This document shows positions 31,417 through 36,840 of a stretch of 36,840 nt of DNA, one piece after another. Source of the stretch: Thermococcus sp. (GTDB lineage: Archaea; Methanobacteriota_B; Thermococci; Thermococcales; Thermococcaceae); NCBI GenBank assembly GCA_021160985.1, contig JAGHBN010000151.1:1-36840 (forward strand). Reading direction: 5' to 3'. The stretch's first letter is position 1, and each line of letters opens with the position of its first letter. A program made the translations under genes and the position numbers. A model generated the notes under the pieces. The model saw only the letters and a program-made list of their open reading frames with translations. It had not been told where the DNA came from and ran no database searches.

Positions 31417-31929
31417 CTACCAGGGCACGCTCTTCCAGCCCATCTTGTAGGCGAAGTAGTTGGCCCCCCAGTGGACGAAGGGCGAGACTATCAGGAGGAA
31501 GATTATCTGACCGGAATCAAGGGTTTTAACCGGATAAGCGAGGGCAAGCGCACTTATGAGAAAGCCCAGCTGGTCGAGACCGATGGCAGGGGCACCGCGG
31601 GGCAGGTTTGCGCGCCTTTTGATGAAGCTCCCTATGATGTCACCGAGAAGGGCACCAAAGGCTAGCAGAAAAGCGAGCATGAGAGCTGTTTTAAGGGAGC
31701 CGTAAAAGTCCGGGGTGATGGCATACTGGACAGCGCCTGTTAGGGTTCCCAGGAGGACACCACCAATAAAACCCCTCCACGTCTTTCCGTCTCCAAAGAG
31801 CCGTCTCCCGTCACGCCAGAGTCGCCCGCCGTCTATCGGTCTGCCCCCACCGACGATGACGGGTGAAGCGTTAGCAACGTAAGCGGGAAGTATGTACCAC
31901 ATTGCCCACAGCAGCGACGAGAGCTCCAT
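31417..31929 (-). CDS. carS: CDP-archaeol synthase (CDP-2,3-bis-(O-geranylgeranyl)-sn-glycerol synthase)
   Basis: CarS transfers CMP from CTP to unsaturated archaetidic acid, the step that activates archaeal ether lipids for head-group attachment. The 170-residue integral membrane protein has about five helices and the DUF46/CarS motifs: YILPAYVANASPVIVGGGRPID near the N-terminus, LFGDGKTWRGFIGGVLLGTL in the first cytoplasmic loop, and GALLGDIIGSFIKRRANLPRGAPAIGLDQLGFL, with the Asp/Arg/Lys residues that bind CDP. ATG 31929 follows GGGTGGAGG. The short 56-bp gap to the moaD start suggests independent transcription. Confidence 0.93.
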   Translation of the reverse strand: MELSSLLWAMWYILPAYVANASPVIVGGGRPIDGGRLWRDGRRLFGDGKTWRGFIGGVLLGTLTGAVQYAITPDFYGSLKTALMLAFLLAFGALLGDIIGSFIKRRANLPRGAPAIGLDQLGFLISALALAYPVKTLDSGQIIFLLIVSPFVHWGANYFAYKMGWKSVPW

Positions 31930-32043
31930 TCCTCCACCCCAAAACCACTCGAATGGGGAAGTTTTAAATTTAGCGATTCTTTTCCCGGCCCCGGGAGTTC
32001 TAAACCTTTAAAGAAATGAAGAACAAGAATAGATGGGAGAAAA

Positions 32044-32603
32044 ATGAACCTGAAGCCGATACTACTCGGAGCTCTCCTGGTAGTGCTCATCTGGATTGGA
32101 TATGTGACATACGCCCTCATTACCGTCCAACCCAGGGCGGAAGCGAGATGGGGCAACGCGAACGAGAAAACAACCGAAATCATCATTAGCGTCGACCTGG
32201 GGCATCCCCTGCTCGTCCCAATCAGCCTGAAAGAGCTGTCCCTGAACTTTACAGGTGCCAGAGTTGAGTCCCTCAAGGAATTCAAATACTGGAACACGAA
32301 GGGCGATATGGAGCTCTCCCTACTGATAGACAACAACAATCTCACAAGATCCCTGATAAACTACATGAACAGGGGTACGCCACCATAGATGCGGAGGTTT
32401 ACATTTACGAGGACAAACTTCCGAAGGTGTGGGCCCTGCATGTCCAGAACGGCGAGAGGAGCAGGGTGAGAGCCGATATTTTCCTGAACCTCAGCCTTCT
32501 GAGGGTCAAGTACAACGTCAGGATAGCAACCTACGAGGAGACGATTCAGACGAACATCATGGGGGAGCTCAACCGGATGCTTGAGGACATGATGAAGGGA
32601 TGA
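32044..32603 (+). pseudogene. Membrane-anchored unknown protein with a single frameshift
   Basis: From ATG 32044 the frame encodes an N-terminal membrane helix (ILLGALLVVLIWIGYVTYALI), then a beta-rich domain, to a stop at 32388. Inserting one G in the G4 run at 32372-32375 joins it to a continuous frame (YATIDAEVYIYEDKLPKVW, then RADIFLNLSLLRVKYNVRIATYEE) ending at the TGA at 32601-32603, a protein of about 186 residues. The two parts join without overlap or gap, so this looks like a normal gene with one missing base, either a sequencing error or a recent mutation. The fold pattern resembles LEA14-like beta domains, but this is weak. Confidence 0.6.
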
Positions 32604-32643
32604 ACTTTTTAAGGTTCCCTCCTTTCCTCCTCAGGTGAGAGAA

Positions 32644-33162
32644 ATGAACGTGAGAGAGATCCACGAGTTCCTGAACAGAATGTGGGAGAGCATCTTCACC
32701 CTCAACGAGGAGCTTAAGGCCGAGCTTCCCGAGAAGGGCTTCAAAGTGGAGGACGTCGAGGAGGCCTTTGGAGCCTACATCTTCCTCGACGGCGAGTGGG
32801 TTAGAATGGACTACCCCCACCCGGCGTTTGAGATAAAGCCGCAGATTGAGGTGGGGGTGACGCCGGAGAGCTACTACTTCGTCGTTGCAATCCCGAAGGA
32901 CAGGATAAGTGAGGAGTTTCTGGCCCTCTTCCTCGAGCTCTTCCCGAGGAGCTTCATATACGGCGCCCAGGACTTCCTGAGCGACGTCTACAACTGGAGG
33001 GAAGACGAGAAAACCTCTCCGAGAGAAATCCTTCAGAGGATCAAGGACAGCGATGAAAAGATATTCCAGTTCGAGGCGGACTTTGAGAGTGTTGAGGAGC
33101 TGAAGAAAGGGCTTTTGGAACTCATAGAGACCGGAAAGCGCTTTGAAATCTTCGAACTCTGA
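32644..33162 (+). CDS. Conserved archaeal protein, possibly DUF3201
   Basis: This soluble acidic protein of 172 residues is probably of the Thermococcales family DUF3201 (from memory, low certainty). It has helices at both ends and a central beta region (AYIFLDGEWVRMDYPHPAFEIKPQIEVGV). No catalytic motif is seen. ATG 32644 is chosen because AGGTGA at 32633-32638 is then well spaced; the GTG at 32635 lies inside that site. It is followed after 9 bases by the m5C methyltransferase gene, so the two are cotranscribed, which may hint at RNA metabolism. Confidence 0.65.
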   Translation: MNVREIHEFLNRMWESIFTLNEELKAELPEKGFKVEDVEEAFGAYIFLDGEWVRMDYPHPAFEIKPQIEVGVTPESYYFVVAIPKDRISEEFLALFLELFPRSFIYGAQDFLSDVYNWREDEKTSPREILQRIKDSDEKIFQFEADFESVEELKKGLLELIETGKRFEIFEL

Positions 33163-33171
33163 GGTGTCGTA

Positions 33172-34323
33172 ATGAGTCCAGAGGAAGCGTTTCCAGCGGA
33201 GCTCAGGGAGTACTACCGTAAGCTCTTCGGGGACGAGGCAGAGGAGATAATGGCGTCCCTCAGAACTCCCGTCGAGAAATATTATATCCGCGTCAACACC
33301 CTGAAGACGAGCAGGCAGAAGCTCATGAGCATATTAAGGAAAGAGGGCCTCAAGCCGAAGAGGAGCCCCTACCTCAAGGAGGGCATCTACTTCGAGCGCA
33401 AGGGCCCGAACTTTCCCGACGACTACGAGCCGGGCCTGCCGGTGGTAAGGGCCAACAAGTTCGCGAGCGAGAGCGTCTACCAGGGGGCGCACCTCTACGC
33501 CCCCGGAGTACTCCAAGCTGACAAGAACATAAAGCCCGGCGACGAGGTCGAGATACGCGACCCAAGGGGCCTGCTCGTCGGGATTGGAATAGCCAGAATG
33601 AGCGCAAAGGAGATGGTAGTCTCGACAAGGGGCCTGGCAGTCGAGGTCACCCTGCCCAAGTTCAAGCTCCCGAGCCTGAGCGAGCTGGAGAGCTTCAAGG
33701 GGGGCCTCTTCTACGCCCAGAGCCTTCCCTCGATGGTAACCGCGAGAGTCCTTGAGCCGAGTGAGGAGGAGCTGATAATAGACATGGCCGCTGCTCCGGG
33801 CGGAAAGACGAGCCACATAGCCCAGCTCCTCCAGAACAGGGGCGAGATAATAGCAATAGACAAATCAAGGAACAGGCTGAAGAAGATGGAGGAGGAGCTC
33901 AACAGGCTCGGAGTGAAGAACGTCAAGCTTATCCGAATGGACGCGAGGAAGTTACCGGAGCTCGGGCTCCAGGCAGATAAGATACTCCTGGATGCACCGT
34001 GCACCGCCCTCGGCATAAGGCCAAAGCTCTGGGAGAGCAGGACGCCGAAGGACATCGAGGCGACGGCCCGTTACCAGAGGGCCTTTATCTGGGCTGCAAT
34101 AAAATCCCTGAGAAGGGGCGGCGTTTTGGTTTACTCAACCTGCACGCTGAGCTACGATGAGAACGAGGCCAACGTCAAATACATGCTGGAAAAAGGCTTA
34201 AAGCTTGAAGAACAAAGTCTCTTTGTGGGCTCCCATGGAATCGACCTCGATGAGGTTCAGAGGTTTTACCCCAACAGACACCTGACCCAGGGCTTCTTCA
34301 TAGCCAAGCTCAGGAAGGTGTAG
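33172..34323 (+). CDS. tRNA/rRNA m5C methyltransferase with PUA domain, NSUN6-like
   Basis: This 383-residue SAM-dependent RNA cytosine-5 methyltransferase has a PUA domain in its N-terminal half (NIKPGDEVEIRDPRGLLVGIGIARM, about residues 120-145). The catalytic domain shows the SAM motif DMAAAPGGKTSHIA, ILLDAPCTALG (motif IV, PC) and VYSTCTLS (motif VI, catalytic Cys). PUA plus this order is characteristic of archaeal NSUN6, which makes m5C72 in tRNA acceptor stems (P. horikoshii PH1991, from memory). ATG 33172 follows GAGGTGTCGTA. It overlaps closely with the preceding and following genes in a three-gene run. Confidence 0.88.
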   Translation: MSPEEAFPAELREYYRKLFGDEAEEIMASLRTPVEKYYIRVNTLKTSRQKLMSILRKEGLKPKRSPYLKEGIYFERKGPNFPDDYEPGLPVVRANKFASESVYQGAHLYAPGVLQADKNIKPGDEVEIRDPRGLLVGIGIARMSAKEMVVSTRGLAVEVTLPKFKLPSLSELESFKGGLFYAQSLPSMVTARVLEPSEEELIIDMAAAPGGKTSHIAQLLQNRGEIIAIDKSRNRLKKMEEELNRLGVKNVKLIRMDARKLPELGLQADKILLDAPCTALGIRPKLWESRTPKDIEATARYQRAFIWAAIKSLRRGGVLVYSTCTLSYDENEANVKYMLEKGLKLEEQSLFVGSHGIDLDEVQRFYPNRHLTQGFFIAKLRKV

Positions 34324-34325
34324 GT

Positions 34326-35408
34326 ATGGACAAGAAAAAGGCACCCTTCCTAGCCTTTGGCGTGATCATGATAATCCTGCTCATAAAGTGGGCGGGCCTA
34401 GAGAGGGTTATTGAAGTTCTAAAAGGGGCAAGGCTCGACTATTTCCTGCTGGCCGTAGCCGCTTACATAGCCGGAATCCTCCTGTGGGCCCTCAGATGGC
34501 GCGTTCTCCTGAAGAGCCTCAACATCCACGCTTCTTTCAGGACAATACTGGGGGCCCTCTTCGCGGGAATCTTCGTCAACAACATCACGCCGGGGGCCAA
34601 GGGCGGCGGAGAGCCCGTGAGGATGTACTACATATCAAAACGCTCCGACGGGGAATACGGACCGGTTCTCGCAACGGTGATGGCCGACAGGGTTCTGGAC
34701 ATGATACCCATTGTCGTTATGATCCTGATGTCAACTGTCTACGTCTACACCCTCGGCTCCTGGAGCCTGACCCTGATGCTCCTTCTCCTCGACGTCCTCC
34801 TCGCGGCCCTCATAGTAACCTCCCTCGCGATCTTTCTCAACGAGGGGAGGACGAAGAGAGTCTCCTACTGGGCCTTCGACCTCCTCTCCAAAATCATGCC
34901 CAACAGAATGAATAAGTACGAGAAGAAGTTCATACACCTGATCGAAGTCAACGTGCCCAAGTTCCAGACAGGCTTTAAGCTCCTGATGAGGGACAAGAGG
35001 AGCTTTTTCATTGCACTCCTCTACTCGCTTCTCTCGTGGTTCTTCGTCCTTCTGAGGTCGTACTTCGTCTTTCACAGTCTGAACTACGGGATAAGGCTTC
35101 TCGACGTTATGGTCGTCCAGATGGCGGGCGTTGTTATAGGGCTCGTGAGCATAATACCCGGAGGCGCCGGCCTCATAGAAACCGTCAATTCAGCAGTCTA
35201 CGTTCTCCTCGGCATAGACAAGGAGGTGGCCGTGACGGCAACGATACTGGAGAGGCTTATATCCTACTGGATCCCCACCTTCTCCGGCGGTGTAATAACG
35301 GCCCACTTCGGGATAAAGGTAACAGAAGAAAAGAAAGGTTTAACTGGAGAAGATGAAAAAGATGTGGAGATGGGAGAGGCCCAGCCGGGTGGAGAGAGGG
35401 AAACGTAA
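34326..35408 (+). CDS. Lysylphosphatidylglycerol synthase/UPF0104-like membrane protein
   Basis: This 360-residue integral membrane protein has about eight helices and the UPF0104/LPG_synthase_TM pattern: YFLLAVAAYIAGILLWALRWRVLL, NNITPGAKGGGEPVRMYYISK, ATVMADRVLDMIPIVVM, and SIIPGGAGLIETVNSAVYVLLG. Archaeal members are proposed to act in surface glycosylation or lipid flipping (AglD-related proteins share the pattern). The C-terminal tail is highly charged and cytoplasmic (EEKKGLTGEDEKDVEMGE). It starts 3 bp after the methyltransferase stop, so it belongs to the same transcript, though with no obvious functional link. Confidence 0.78.
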   Translation: MDKKKAPFLAFGVIMIILLIKWAGLERVIEVLKGARLDYFLLAVAAYIAGILLWALRWRVLLKSLNIHASFRTILGALFAGIFVNNITPGAKGGGEPVRMYYISKRSDGEYGPVLATVMADRVLDMIPIVVMILMSTVYVYTLGSWSLTLMLLLLDVLLAALIVTSLAIFLNEGRTKRVSYWAFDLLSKIMPNRMNKYEKKFIHLIEVNVPKFQTGFKLLMRDKRSFFIALLYSLLSWFFVLLRSYFVFHSLNYGIRLLDVMVVQMAGVVIGLVSIIPGGAGLIETVNSAVYVLLGIDKEVAVTATILERLISYWIPTFSGGVITAHFGIKVTEEKKGLTGEDEKDVEMGEAQPGGERET

Positions 35409-35498
35409 TGAACCGGAAAACAGCAGCATTCTCCACAAGCACTCTCCCGGAAGTAGCCACCAGCAGAGAGGTTCTCAATGGGTAGGAAGGTGGGAGGA

Positions 35499-36335
35499 AT
35501 GAAGTTTGGAATAGTTGCGAGAAGAGACAGGGTAGATGCCCTCAAACTCGCCTACAGAGTATACGACTTTCTGAAGGTGAGCGGCTACGAGGTTCTCGTC
35601 GATGAAGAGACCTACTCCCACCTGCGGGAGTTCGACGAGGGTGATGTTTCTCCGCTCGAGGAGTTTGACGTGGACTTCATCATCGTCATCGGCGGCGATG
35701 GAACGATACTGAGGGTAGAGCACAGAACCAAGAGGGACATACCCATCCTTGGAATCAACATGGGCACCCTGGGGTTCCTCACCGAAGTTGAACCCCACGA
35801 AACGTTCTTCGCCATCAGCAAGCTCCTGGAGGGTGATTACCACATAGACGAAAGAATGAAGCTGAGGCCCGTGCTCAAATCTGGAGAAAAGGTTCCCGAT
35901 GCCCTCAACGAGGTTGCCGTCCTCACCGGAATCCCCGGAAAGATAATCCACTTAAAATACTACGTGGATGGAGGGCTTGCCGACGAGGTGAGGGCCGACG
36001 GCGTCCTGTTCTCCACCCCCACCGGATCCACAGGCTACGCCATGAGTGCGGGGGGACCCTTCGTTGATCCTCGTCTCGATGTCGTCATCATAGTGCCCGT
36101 TGCGCCGGTGGCCCTCAGCTCCAGGCCCATGATAGTGCCCTCAAAGAGCAGGATAGATGTCGTAAACGTCTCAGAGACCAGGGAGATAATCCTCTCGATA
36201 GACGGCCAGTTCTACCGCTATTTGGACCCCGAGGAGGAGATAACCATAAAAGAGTCACCGAGGAGAATGAAGTTCGTCAGGTTCACGGACGAAATATACC
36301 CCAAGTATACGATGAAGATTAAGAGGAAGTTCTGA
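35499..36335 (+). CDS. NAD(+) kinase (NADK family)
   Basis: NAD kinase phosphorylates NAD to NADP with ATP or polyphosphate. Visible are the IGGDGTILR motif with the catalytic Asp (residues about 58-66), [13 protein letters not shown], the NAD-binding [28 protein letters not shown] and [17 protein letters not shown], all diagnostic. I choose ATG 35499, which follows GGTGGGAGGA; the frame extends up to an ATG at 35478 that has no ribosome site. Length 279 residues is normal for Thermococcales. Convergent with the kae1 fragment. Confidence 0.92.
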   Translation: MKFGIVARRDRVDALKLAYRVYDFLKVSGYEVLVDEETYSHLREFDEGDVSPLEEFDVDFIIVIGGDGTILRVEHRTKRDIPILGINMGTLGFLTEVEPHETFFAISKLLEGDYHIDERMKLRPVLKSGEKVPDALNEVAVLTGIPGKIIHLKYYVDGGLADEVRADGVLFSTPTGSTGYAMSAGGPFVDPRLDVVIIVPVAPVALSSRPMIVPSKSRIDVVNVSETREIILSIDGQFYRYLDPEEEITIKESPRRMKFVRFTDEIYPKYTMKIKRKF

Positions 36336-36457
36336 AGGGCGACCTGAGGCGAGCGTTAACTCATTGAAATCCCTCCCGGATAAAGAGGCTCGCTTCCCGG
36401 CCCCACCACTGCGAAGAAATGGAATGCAAACCCGCGGGAAACTACGGCGAGCAACCC

Positions 36458-36840
<383 letters not shown>

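Noticed and set aside
35408-35485. Short frame between the flippase-like gene and NAD kinase (about 25 codons from an ATG overlapping the upstream stop)
   Set aside because: No ribosome site and no recognisable features; it overlaps the untranslated region of the NAD kinase gene.
36336-36457. Possible small RNA between convergent nad kinase and kae1 genes (GCGAGC/GCTCGC stem at 36349-36393)
   Set aside because: Only a 6-bp stem; no C/D or H/ACA box pattern could be confirmed by eye. Otherwise nothing seen in the spacer.

Overview
This window is almost certainly chromosomal DNA of a hyperthermophilic euryarchaeon of the genus Thermococcus. The evidence is the membrane-bound [NiFe] hydrogenase genes, a CGP-CTERM surface protein, GGTG-type Shine-Dalgarno sites, archaeal TATA boxes, CarS for ether lipids, and an adenosine-specific-kinase family protein. 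From memory, the series hydrogenase - trxB - ornithine aminotransferase - deoC - enolase matches the T. kodakarensis TK2091-TK2106 neighbourhood. No tRNA, rRNA or CRISPR array was seen.

Layout. 1-2276: the 3' end of an Mbh-type hydrogenase operon (large subunit cut by the window edge, membrane anchor, ferredoxin subunit). 2320-3913: three tandem ferritin-like paralogues. 4012-7203: a THUMP protein, an ORC1/Cdc6-like AAA ATPase, a YdjM-type membrane protein and an unknown membrane protein. 7271-14302: thioredoxin reductase, a class III aminotransferase, an ECF S-component, a deoC/A-domain-encapsulin pair, a CGP-CTERM surface protein and enolase. 14309-18284: a PadR regulator divergent from an RND/MMPL exporter, with three alternating operator half-sites between them. 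18373-19482: a radical SAM gene preceded by a duplicated, truncated 5' end and a run of perfect hairpins.

19475-25114 (minus strand) is the most unusual part. A secreted protein with a swappable C-terminal nuclease-like domain (24131-25114) is followed by a putative immunity gene. Next come an orphan C-terminal domain that begins at the same 23-bp junction and a second putative immunity gene. Downstream lies a row of unrecognised, partly frameshifted genes. This is the architecture of a polymorphic toxin/immunity locus, with a base-composition break at the junction.

25426-31929: an Lrp/AsnC regulator, XTP/dITP pyrophosphatase, an adenosine-specific kinase family protein, a two-HTH regulator, a SPASM-domain protein lacking the radical SAM cluster motif, molybdopterin/tungstopterin genes (moaE, moeB/thiF-like, moaD), a lipoprotein and carS. 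32044-36840: a frameshifted membrane-anchored protein, a conserved archaeal protein, an NSUN6-like tRNA m5C methyltransferase, an LPG-synthase/flippase-like membrane protein, NAD kinase, and the C-terminal part of Kae1 running off the right edge.

Several genes need single-base corrections, often in homopolymers (near 20440, 21121, 23098 and 32372). Either these genes are decaying or the assembly has indel errors; the sequence alone cannot decide. Family assignments are from recognised motifs and memory, not from database searches.
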